DNA from: Pseudomonadota bacterium
GTDB lineage: Bacteria > Pseudomonadota > Gammaproteobacteria > Burkholderiales > Burkholderiaceae_B
DNA: 21,005 nucleotides
NCBI GenBank assembly: GCA_023432075.1
Contig: JAEYVD010000344.1
Location: 1-21,005, forward strand
Direction: 5' to 3'
Part shown: positions 14,950-21,005 of the stretch, one piece after another
Position numbering within the stretch: position 1 is the first letter of the stretch
Layout of the letters: each line of letters starts with the position of its first letter
Made by a program: the position numbers and the translations under genes
Notes under the pieces: model-generated
Database searches by the model: none
What the model saw: the letters and a program-made list of their open reading frames with translations, nothing else
Told to the model about the DNA's origin: nothing

Positions 14950-14971
14950 GAAGGGCGTGCCCGCGCCGGGC
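14950..14971 (-). terminator. Weak candidate terminator after nrdB
   Basis: On the minus strand GCCCG, loop GCG, CGGGC is followed a few bases later by a pyrimidine run (TTCTCTTTT). It begins about 17 nt after the nrdB stop. The stem is short and the tail interrupted. Confidence 0.3.
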
Positions 14972-14987
14972 TCGATGGCGTACTGCG

Positions 14988-16187
14988 TTACTCCCAGCTC
15001 AGCGTGCCACCGGTTTGGTATTCGATCACGCGAGTTTCAAAAAAGTTGCGTTCCTTCTTAAGGTCGATCATTTCCGCCATCCACGGGAAGGGGTTTTCTT
15101 CCTGCGGGTACAGAGGTTCGATACCGATCTGCTGGCAACGACGGTTGGCGATGAAGCGCAGGTAGGATTTGAACATGGGTGCGTTCAAGCCCAACACGCC
15201 GCGCGGCATCGTGTCTTCGGCGTAAGCGTATTCGAGTTCGACCGCTTTGCGGAAGAGTTCTCGAATTTCTTCGCGGAATTCCGGCGTCCAGAGATGCGGA
15301 TTTTCCAGTTTGACGGTGTTGATCAGATCGATGCCGAAGTTGCAGTGCATGGATTCATCGCGAAGGATGTACATGTACTGCTCGGCAGCGCCGGTCATCT
15401 TGTTCTGGCGGCCAAGCGCCAGGATCTGCGTGAAGCCAACGTAGAAGAACAGGCCTTCCATGAGGCAAGCGAAGACGATCAGGGACTTGAGCAGCGTCTG
15501 GTCGGCTTCGGGCGTGCCCGTCTTGAAGTTGGGATCAGCGATCGCGTCGATGAACGGGATCAGGAACTCGTCTTTGGCCCGGATGGACGGCACTTCGTTG
15601 TAAGCGTTGAAGATCTCGGCTTCGTCCAGGTCCAGGCTTTCGACGATGTATTGATAGGCGTGCGTGTGAATGGCTTCCTCGAATGCCTGGCGCAGCAGGA
15701 ACTGGCGGCATTCGGGGGCCGTGATGTGGCGGTAGGTGCCCAGCACGATATTGTTGGCGGCCAGCGAGTCGGCGGTCACGAAGAAGCCGAGGTTGCGCTT
15801 GACGATGCGGCGCTCGTCCTCGGTGAGCCCGTTCGGGTTCTTCCAGAGGGCGATGTCGCGCGACATGTTGATCTCTTGCGGCATCCAATGGTTGGCGCAA
15901 GTGGCCAGGTACTTTTCCCACGCCCACTTGTACTTGAAAGGCACAAGCTGGTTGACGTCGGTCTGGCCATTGATGATGCGCTTGTCGGCAACCTTGACGC
16001 GCTGCGAGGTTGCCGCGCCGCTGGCAGCCAGGCCGGCTGCGTGCTGAGGCGCGGCCGGCGTGGGCATGGCGGTGTCGCCGAACACACCCGTCGCCGCCCG
16101 GACTTCCGGGGCAGCCTGACCGCCCGCCGCGGGCGCGGCAGGTTGTGCAGGTTGCGTGGCGGTGGTGTCGTCTTCCCAATTAATCAT
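14988..16187 (-). CDS. nrdB: Ribonucleoside-diphosphate reductase beta subunit (class Ia)
   Basis: The radical-generating R2 subunit of aerobic ribonucleotide reductase. The 399-residue protein has a ferritin-like fold. Metal ligands are seen in VTADSLAA (Asp140) and EEAIHTHAY (Glu171, His174), with Tyr178 in the place of the E. coli radical tyrosine Tyr122. Further ligands are in CLMEGLFF and [10 protein letters not shown]. The tyrosine supports a di-iron/tyrosyl radical class Ia enzyme. Residues about 8-62 are an Ala/Pro/Thr-rich N-terminal extension, missing in the 376-residue E. coli protein, before the conserved [19 protein letters not shown]. The ATG at 16187 has GGAG 8 nt upstream. It follows nrdA after 20 bp, in one operon. 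Confidence 0.95.
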   Translation of the reverse strand: MINWEDDTTATQPAQPAAPAAGGQAAPEVRAATGVFGDTAMPTPAAPQHAAGLAASGAATSQRVKVADKRIINGQTDVNQLVPFKYKWAWEKYLATCANHWMPQEINMSRDIALWKNPNGLTEDERRIVKRNLGFFVTADSLAANNIVLGTYRHITAPECRQFLLRQAFEEAIHTHAYQYIVESLDLDEAEIFNAYNEVPSIRAKDEFLIPFIDAIADPNFKTGTPEADQTLLKSLIVFACLMEGLFFYVGFTQILALGRQNKMTGAAEQYMYILRDESMHCNFGIDLINTVKLENPHLWTPEFREEIRELFRKAVELEYAYAEDTMPRGVLGLNAPMFKSYLRFIANRRCQQIGIEPLYPQEENPFPWMAEMIDLKKERNFFETRVIEYQTGGTLSWE

Positions 16188-16207
16188 GATTCATTCTCCG
16201 GAGGCGG

Positions 16208-19132
16208 TTATTGGCAGGCTTCGCACTCTTCGAAGCCGGGGTCGCCCGGCCGCATGGTGCAAACCGCCCCGAGAACTTCGGGTTCCGGCAAAACAGGTGC
16301 TGCGGCAACGGCGGTGGACGGATTGCCCGCGCTGACGGCGTTCAGTTCGCCGCCGCGTCCCGTGGACTTCTCGGCGCTGGTGGCGCCAAGGGTGCGCAGG
16401 TAGTACGTGGTCTTCAGGCCACGCGTCCATGCCAGCTTGTAGGTGTCGTCCAGTTTCTTGCCCGATGCGCCAGCCATGTAGATGTTCAACGACTGGGCTT
16501 GATCGATCCACTTCTGGCGGCGCGACGCGCATTCAACCAGCCAGCGCGGTTCGACTTCGAACGCGGTGGCGTAGAGTTCGCGGAGTTCGGAAGGTACGCG
16601 ATCGATGCGGGACAGGCTGCCGTCGAAGTACTTGAGGTCGGCGACCATGACTTCGTCCCAGAGACCGAGTTTCTTCAGGTCACGCACGAGGTAATCGTTA
16701 ACGACCGTGAACTCGCCGGAGAGATTCGATTTGACGTACAAGTTCTGGAAAGTGGGTTCGATGCACGCAGATACGCCAATGATATTGGAAATAGTGGCGG
16801 TTGGGGCGATTGCGATGCAATTGGAGTTGCGCATGCCATGTTCTTTGATGCGCGAACGCAACGTATCCCAATCGAGCGTGCTCGAATCATCAACGTCAAC
16901 GTGACCACCGCGTTCTTCACGCAGCATCTTCAACGTGTCTTGCGGCAAGATGCCACGCGACCACAGCGAGCCTTCATACGATTGATAGCGGCCGCGTTCT
17001 TCGGCGAGCAGGCTCGACGCGAAGTACGCGTGATAGCACACGGCTTCCATCGAGCGGTCCGCGAATTCGACAGCGGCTTGCGATGCGTACGGGACGCGCA
17101 TCATCTGCAGGCAGTCCTGGAAGCCCATGATGCCCATGCCCACCGGACGATGGCGCGCGTTGGAATTGCGGGCCTTGTCGACAGCGTAGTAGTTGATGTC
17201 GATCACGTTGTCGAGCATGCGCATGGCGATGCTGACGGTGCGCTTGATCTTGTCGTGGTCCAGTTCGAAACCGCCGCCGGCAGCCGGCTTCATGTGTGCG
17301 ACCAGGTTCACGGAACCCAGATTGCAAACTGCGATTTCGGATTCGTTGGTGTTCAGCGTGATCTCGGTGCAGAGGTTCGAGCTGTGGACGACGCCCACGT
17401 GCTGCTGCGGCGAACGGATGTTGCACGGATCCTTGAACGTGATCCACGGGTGGCCGGTTTCGAACAGCATCGACAGCATCTTGCGCCACAGCGTCAGCGC
17501 CGGCATCTTCTTGAAGAGCTTCAGTTCGCCGCTGGCGACGCGCGCTTCGTAGCCCACGTAGGCTTCTTCGAACGCGCGGCCATACTTGTCGTGCAGGTCG
17601 GGGCAGTCGGACGGCGAGAACAGCGTCCACTCACCGCCTTCCATGACGCGCTTCATGAACAGATCGGGAATCCAGTTCGCCGTGTTCATGTCGTGCGTGC
17701 GGCGGCGTTCGTCGCCGGTGTTCTTGCGCAGTTCCAGGAATTCTTCGATGTCCAGGTGCCACGTTTCCAGGTACGTGCAGACCGCACCCTTGCGCTTGCC
17801 GCCCTGGTTCACGGCGACGGCCGTGTCGTTCACGACCTTCAGGAACGGAACGACGCCCTGGCTTTCGCCGTTGGTGCCCTTGATGTGGCTGCGCAGCGCG
17901 CGGACCGGGGTCCAGTCGTTGCCCAGGCCGCCGGCGTACTTGGCCAGCAGCGCGTTTTCCTTGATGGCGTCGTAGATGCCTTCCAGGTCGTCCGAGACGG
18001 TGGTCAGATAGCACGACGACAACTGCGAGTGCAGGGTGCCCGAGTTGAACAGCGTGGGCGTGGAGCTCATGAAGTCGAACGAGGACAGGATCTCGTAGAA
18101 CTCGATGGCGCGCGTTTCGCGGTCGGTCTCGCGCAGCGCCAGGCCCATGGCCACGCGCATGAAGAAGACCTGCGGCAGTTCGATGCGGGTGCCGCGGATG
18201 TGCAGGAAGTAGCGGTCGTACAGGGTCTGCAGGCCGAGGTAGCCGAATTGCAGATCGCGCTTGGCGTTCAGCGCCTTGCCCAGCTTGGTCAGGTCATAGT
18301 TGGCCAGTTCGGGCGACAGCAGGCCGCCTTCGATGCCGCGGGCAATGAACGTCGGGAAGTATTCGGCGTAGCGCGTGGCCATGCCGTCTTGCGAGACTTC
18401 TTCGCCCAGCACTTCCTTGCGGATCGTGTGCAGCAGCAGACGGGCGGTAACTTGGCTGTAGGCCGGATCCTTTTCGACCAGCGCGCGCGCGGACAGGATG
18501 GCGGACTTGAACACTTCGTCGACCGGAATACCGTCGTACAGGTTCTTGACCGTTTCCTTCAGGATGGCTTCGGCATCGATGAACTCGGACAGGCCTTCGC
18601 CGGCGGCGACGATGGTGGCGCGCAGTTCGGCCACGTCCAGCGGGCGGCGCACGCCGGCATCGGTGACGTTCAGCACGTGTTCCTGCGGCGCGGCGTCAGC
18701 ATTTTGCTGGCCTTCGGCGGCAGCAGCGGCGGCGCGTTCCTGCGTGCGCTTTTCGCGGTACAGCACATAGGCGCGCGCGACGTCATGCTCGCCCGAGCGC
18801 ATCAGCGCCAGTTCGACCTGATCCTGGATGTCTTCAATATGGAAGGTGCCGCCGTTGGGGCGGTTGCGAACCAGGGCGTTGACGGCCTGACCGGTCAGCG
18901 TTTCGACCAGTTCGCGCACACGCGCGGACGCTGCGCCTTGGCCGCCATTGACGGCCAGGAAGGCCTTGGTCATGGCGATGGCGATCTTGCTGGGCTCAAA
19001 GCCAACCACCGAGCCATTGCGGCGGATGATGTTGTAGCTGGCCCATTTGCCGCTGCTGGCGTCGGCGGGGGAGTCGGTTTGGGAGGGCGGCACGGCCGAA
19101 GGCCGGGTCACAGAGGCGATCGTAGTCTGCAT
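16208..19132 (-). CDS. nrdA: Ribonucleoside-diphosphate reductase alpha subunit, two ATP-cones (class Ia)
   Basis: The catalytic R1 subunit, which reduces NDPs to dNDPs. At 974 residues it is about 210 longer than E. coli NrdA. Residues about 30-130 are an ATP-cone (YNIIRRNGSVVGFEPSKIAIAM). Residues about 155-245 look like a second, degenerate cone, as known for Pseudomonas aeruginosa NrdA. Active-site residues are Cys374 (SSCYLTTV), Asn586-Leu-Cys588-Thr-Glu590 and Cys603 (AVCNLGSVNL). The radical-transfer Tyr pair is in TYYLRTLGA, and the C-terminal swinging-arm cysteines in EECEACQ. AGGAG lies 5 nt before the ATG at 19132. The long leader carries a promoter, two NrdR-box-like sites and a large palindrome. 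nrdB follows 20 bp later. Confidence 0.96.
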   Translation of the reverse strand: MQTTIASVTRPSAVPPSQTDSPADASSGKWASYNIIRRNGSVVGFEPSKIAIAMTKAFLAVNGGQGAASARVRELVETLTGQAVNALVRNRPNGGTFHIEDIQDQVELALMRSGEHDVARAYVLYREKRTQERAAAAAAEGQQNADAAPQEHVLNVTDAGVRRPLDVAELRATIVAAGEGLSEFIDAEAILKETVKNLYDGIPVDEVFKSAILSARALVEKDPAYSQVTARLLLHTIRKEVLGEEVSQDGMATRYAEYFPTFIARGIEGGLLSPELANYDLTKLGKALNAKRDLQFGYLGLQTLYDRYFLHIRGTRIELPQVFFMRVAMGLALRETDRETRAIEFYEILSSFDFMSSTPTLFNSGTLHSQLSSCYLTTVSDDLEGIYDAIKENALLAKYAGGLGNDWTPVRALRSHIKGTNGESQGVVPFLKVVNDTAVAVNQGGKRKGAVCTYLETWHLDIEEFLELRKNTGDERRRTHDMNTANWIPDLFMKRVMEGGEWTLFSPSDCPDLHDKYGRAFEEAYVGYEARVASGELKLFKKMPALTLWRKMLSMLFETGHPWITFKDPCNIRSPQQHVGVVHSSNLCTEITLNTNESEIAVCNLGSVNLVAHMKPAAGGGFELDHDKIKRTVSIAMRMLDNVIDINYYAVDKARNSNARHRPVGMGIMGFQDCLQMMRVPYASQAAVEFADRSMEAVCYHAYFASSLLAEERGRYQSYEGSLWSRGILPQDTLKMLREERGGHVDVDDSSTLDWDTLRSRIKEHGMRNSNCIAIAPTATISNIIGVSACIEPTFQNLYVKSNLSGEFTVVNDYLVRDLKKLGLWDEVMVADLKYFDGSLSRIDRVPSELRELYATAFEVEPRWLVECASRRQKWIDQAQSLNIYMAGASGKKLDDTYKLAWTRGLKTTYYLRTLGATSAEKSTGRGGELNAVSAGNPSTAVAAAPVLPEPEVLGAVCTMRPGDPGFEECEACQ

Positions 19133-19164
19133 GGAAGCTCCTGTGCGAAAAAGCGCGTAGATGA

Positions 19165-19185
19165 AGACATGACGACGTCATGTCT
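19165..19185. promoter_or_regulatory. 21-bp palindrome in the nrdA leader
   Basis: AGACATGACG (19165-19174), centre A, CGTCATGTCT (19176-19185): ten perfect base pairs of dyad symmetry around one base. It ends 32 nt upstream of the nrdA ATG, inside the predicted 5' leader. It could be a protein operator or an RNA hairpin close to the ribosome-binding site. Confidence 0.7.
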
Positions 19186-19273
19186 GGTCAAAATTGGATC
19201 TTGTAATGGGGGTCGCAACGTCCGGACAGGCTAGTCCGTAAGGCGTGGCCGGCGGGAATCAGCGCTTAGGCGA

Positions 19274-19289
19274 CCACAAGATGTAGTGT
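19274..19289. promoter_or_regulatory. NrdR box (distal to promoter)
   Basis: CCACAAGATGTAGTGT matches the published NrdR consensus acaCwAtATaTwGtgt at 13 of 16 positions, including the core CwA and TwG. It lies 31 bp from the second box, the usual three-turn spacing. NrdR is the ATP/dATP-sensing repressor of nrd genes. Confidence 0.8.
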
Positions 19290-19304
19290 AGCACCCCTCG
19301 TTGG

Positions 19305-19320
19305 CCACTAATTCTAGTGA
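19305..19320. promoter_or_regulatory. NrdR box overlapping the nrdA -10
   Basis: CCACTAATTCTAGTGA matches the NrdR consensus at 11 of 16, with the CwA...TwG core intact. It covers the predicted -10 hexamer of nrdA, so NrdR binding should block RNA polymerase directly. Confidence 0.75.
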
Positions 19321-19339
19321 TCGAGGTTTACAGGGACAA
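19311..19339 (-). promoter_or_regulatory. Sigma-70 promoter of nrdAB
   Basis: On the minus strand TTGTCC (complement of 19334-19339), a 17-nt spacer and TAGAAT (complement of 19311-19316; 5 of 6 with TATAAT). Transcription would begin near 19304, giving a leader of about 170 nt. Confidence 0.7.
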
Positions 19340-19386
19340 GAAGAAGATAAGACGAATCCCACAAAAGATTGTAACCAAATGCACTA

Positions 19387-19408
19387 GGCGCGCCCCGCAA
19401 GGCGCGCC
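19387..19408 (-). terminator. Probable hairpin terminator of the indolepyruvate oxidoreductase gene
   Basis: GGCGCGCC (19387-19394) and GGCGCGCC (19401-19408) around a 6-nt loop form an 8-bp GC-only stem 28 nt after the TAA. On the minus strand it is followed by TAGTGCATTTGG, which is not a clean T-run, so efficiency is uncertain. Confidence 0.45.
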
Positions 19409-19436
19409 CAGGTCAGTGACCACTCAGACCGGCTGT

Positions 19437-21005
19437 TTATGCGGTTTTCCGCAAGGCGCTGGCGTGCGGGGCCGGTGCTGTATAGCTCTGCATGAGCCGG
19501 CCCAAATCGGTCCGGTACTTCTCGACATTGGCGGCCTTCACGTGGCCAAAGCCGCGAATGTTTTCAGCCAGGGCGGCGATTGTAGCCGCTTGCGCGAGGT
19601 TGTCTGCCGTCAGCCCGGCAAGCAGTTTATCGATGGTCTGGCGGTACTCCGTGACCAGCGCCCGTTCCATCTTGCGCTCGGCGGTATGGCCGAAGGGATC
19701 GAGCCAGGTGCCGCGCAGGCCCTTGAGCCGTGTCAGCAATTTCAGTGCCGACATCGTGCGCGGACCCAGCGTCATCTTGCGCGGCACGCCCGTGCGCGGA
19801 TCCTTGCGGGCGAAGATGGGCGGGGCCATGTGAAAGCGCAGGCTGTAGTCGCCCTCGAATTGGCCCTCCAGCTGCGCCTTGAACGTCTCGCCGGTATAGA
19901 GACGCGCCACTTCGTACTCGTCCTTGTATGCCATGAGCTTGTACAGGCCGCGCGCCACGGCCATCGCCAGGCGGGGCGTCTTGGCATCGGGCGCCAAGGC
20001 CCGCTCGCGGGCCGCGACGGCGTCGACGACATCCCGATACGCCTGCGCGTAGGCCGCGTCCTGATAGGCCGTCAGGTCTTCGACACGGCGCGCCACGGCG
20101 CGCTCGAAGGTTTCGGGGATGTGCAACTGCACGACCTGGGCTCGCGGACGCAGCGCACCTTCCAGGGCGTCGGGGCGATGCGCGGCAAGCCGGCCGCTGT
20201 CGAACGCGGCGCGGTTGGCCGCAACCGCCACGCCATTTAGTTCGATCGCGCGATAGATGGCGGCCTGCGAAAGCGGCACGCCGCCGCGCTGCCAGGCGTA
20301 GCCCAGCATGAACATGTTCGACAGGATGCTGTCGCCAAACAGGGCCAGCGCCGCTTCATGCGCGTCGATCGCGGCCGTGTGCGTGTCACCCGCCGCGTGA
20401 CGGATCTTGGCCAGCAGCGCCTCGGGGCGCATCGCGGCGTCGGGATTGCGCGTGAAGTCGGAAACGGGCGCCACGTAGGTGTTCACCGTGACCAGGGTAT
20501 GGCCGTGGCGCAAGGCGCCCAACGAATCCGGGGCGACCGCGGCAACCGGATCGCAAAGTATGGCCGCGTCGGCCTGCTGCCAGTCCAGTCGCACGGGGCC
20601 CGCCGGCGAGACCGCAGGGGCCAGGCGGATGTGGCTCACGACGGTGCCGCCTTTCTGCGCGAGCCCGGTCAGGTCCAGCACCGCGGCCGACAGGCCTTCC
20701 AGGTGCGCGGCCATCGACACGATGGCGCCGATGGTGATGACGCCGGTGCCGCCCATGCCGGCGACCAGCAGACGATAAGGATGGTCCAAGGCAGGAAGGG
20801 CGGGCTGCGGCAGGCCGGCGATCATGCCCTGCAGGCGTTCCTGGTCGGCCTTGGGCGCCGCGCTCTTTCTGGGCTTGCCGCCCATGACGGACACGAAGCT
20901 CGGGCAGAAGCCTTCCGCGCACGAGTAGTCCTTATTGCAGCTGGACTGGTCGATCGCGCGCTTGCGGCCGTACGGCGTTTCCAGCGGAACGACCGACAGG
21001 CAGTT
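19437..21005 (-). CDS. Indolepyruvate:ferredoxin oxidoreductase, fused IorA-IorB type (C-terminal part)
   Basis: The last 522 residues of a large (about 1,150-residue) TPP and Fe-S enzyme that decarboxylates aryl-2-oxoacids, such as indolepyruvate, to acyl-CoA while reducing ferredoxin. The frame is open to the window edge, so the N-terminus lies outside. The first visible residues include a cysteine cluster CNKDYSCAEGFCPSF, like the Fe-S region at the end of the IorA part. The gamma-type domain follows: RLLVAGMGGTGVITIGAIVSMAAHLEG and LAQKGGTVVSHIRLAP. Then come the FTRNPDAAM and SNMFMLGYAWQRG stretches, and a C-terminal DUF6537-like part with YKDEYEVARLYTGETF and GTWLDPFGHTAERKMERALV. Related fused enzymes occur in many aerobic betaproteobacteria and are thought to act in aromatic amino-acid breakdown. 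It reads in the same direction as nrdAB, 304 bp upstream of it. Confidence 0.9.
   Translation of the reverse strand, partial: NCLSVVPLETPYGRKRAIDQSSCNKDYSCAEGFCPSFVSVMGGKPRKSAAPKADQERLQGMIAGLPQPALPALDHPYRLLVAGMGGTGVITIGAIVSMAAHLEGLSAAVLDLTGLAQKGGTVVSHIRLAPAVSPAGPVRLDWQQADAAILCDPVAAVAPDSLGALRHGHTLVTVNTYVAPVSDFTRNPDAAMRPEALLAKIRHAAGDTHTAAIDAHEAALALFGDSILSNMFMLGYAWQRGGVPLSQAAIYRAIELNGVAVAANRAAFDSGRLAAHRPDALEGALRPRAQVVQLHIPETFERAVARRVEDLTAYQDAAYAQAYRDVVDAVAARERALAPDAKTPRLAMAVARGLYKLMAYKDEYEVARLYTGETFKAQLEGQFEGDYSLRFHMAPPIFARKDPRTGVPRKMTLGPRTMSALKLLTRLKGLRGTWLDPFGHTAERKMERALVTEYRQTIDKLLAGLTADNLAQAATIAALAENIRGFGHVKAANVEKYRTDLGRLMQSYTAPAPHASALRKTA

Larger units (their letters stand above)
14644..14987. 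other. Non-coding region between the histone-like gene and nrdB
   Basis: About 340 bp, with both neighbours on the minus strand. It holds two related palindromes (14787-14801 and 14821-14835), a perfect 9-bp stem hairpin (14843-14864) and a weak terminator-like hairpin after nrdB. It must include the promoter of the histone-like gene, but I see no clear -35/-10 pair. A short stretch from 14871 reads protein-like on the plus strand without a start of its own. Confidence 0.55.
19133..19436. other. Regulatory region of nrdAB
   Basis: About 300 bp between nrdA and the oxidoreductase gene, both minus strand. It holds a sigma-70 promoter, two NrdR-box-like sites, a 21-bp palindrome in the nrdA leader and a hairpin downstream of the oxidoreductase gene. 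No gene is supported here. Confidence 0.75.

Noticed and set aside
14871..14960. Protein-like plus-strand stretch (YVFEDTLTKELAIKPV...)
   Set aside because: It has no ATG or ribosome-binding site, and beyond about 30 codons it runs into antisense nrdB. A gene remnant is possible but not supportable from this window.
16211..19234. About 1,000-codon open frame on the plus strand
   Set aside because: Exact antisense of nrdA, His/Gln/Val-rich shadow composition, while the minus strand gives a perfect NrdA.
19317..20240. 307-codon plus-strand frame opposite the indolepyruvate oxidoreductase
   Set aside because: Antisense shadow; the minus frame carries the conserved GMGGTGV and GTWLDPFGHT motifs.

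Overview
The window is high-GC chromosomal DNA from a Gram-negative betaproteobacterium. The best fit is the Alcaligenaceae (Bordetella/Achromobacter group). The reasons are the gene order aroQ-accB-accC-prmA, a Bordetella-type Ala/Lys-repeat histone H1-like protein, a fused indolepyruvate ferredoxin oxidoreductase, and a dlt-like operon that matches the 'dra' locus described in Bordetella pertussis. The genus assignment is an inference from gene content. No tRNA, rRNA, IS element, phage gene or CRISPR array was seen.

Left part (1-7900): mpl (peptidoglycan recycling ligase, minus strand, missing only its last few codons) is divergent from a run of plus-strand housekeeping genes. These are a TlpA-like thioredoxin, aroQ (shikimate pathway), accB-accC (biotin carboxyl carrier and biotin carboxylase of fatty-acid synthesis), prmA (ribosomal protein L11 methyltransferase), a zinc-ribbon/DUF3426 membrane protein and a PfkB-family kinase. 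Rho-independent hairpins follow accC and, more weakly, the kinase. A glycine-zipper lipoprotein with its own promoter and a strong terminator comes next.

Centre (8649-13170): after about 350 bp of non-coding DNA lies the most interesting block, a five-gene plus-strand operon for activating and exporting an acyl group, almost certainly D-alanine, to the cell envelope. Its order is carrier protein (DltC-like), SGNH transferase (DltD-like), a 57-residue single-pass protein (DltX-like), an MBOAT membrane acyltransferase (DltB-like) and an adenylating ligase (DltA-like). The small protein ends in F-x-Y-x-x-F, resembling the C-terminal motif of Gram-positive DltX. In the expected pathway DltA loads D-Ala on DltC, DltB moves it across the inner membrane, the DltX-like tail may carry it, and DltD places it on an acceptor. 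A Gram-negative cell has no teichoic acid, so the acceptor is the open question.

Right part (13175-21005): everything is on the minus strand. There is a YggT membrane protein facing the operon tail to tail, the Lys/Ala-repeat histone-like protein built from 15-bp tandem repeats, nrdA-nrdB (class Ia ribonucleotide reductase) and the C-terminal part of a large indolepyruvate:ferredoxin oxidoreductase running off the window. Upstream of nrdA there is a good sigma-70 promoter, two NrdR-box-like sites 31 bp apart, and a near-perfect 21-bp palindrome in the leader. Several palindromes around the histone-like gene remain unexplained.
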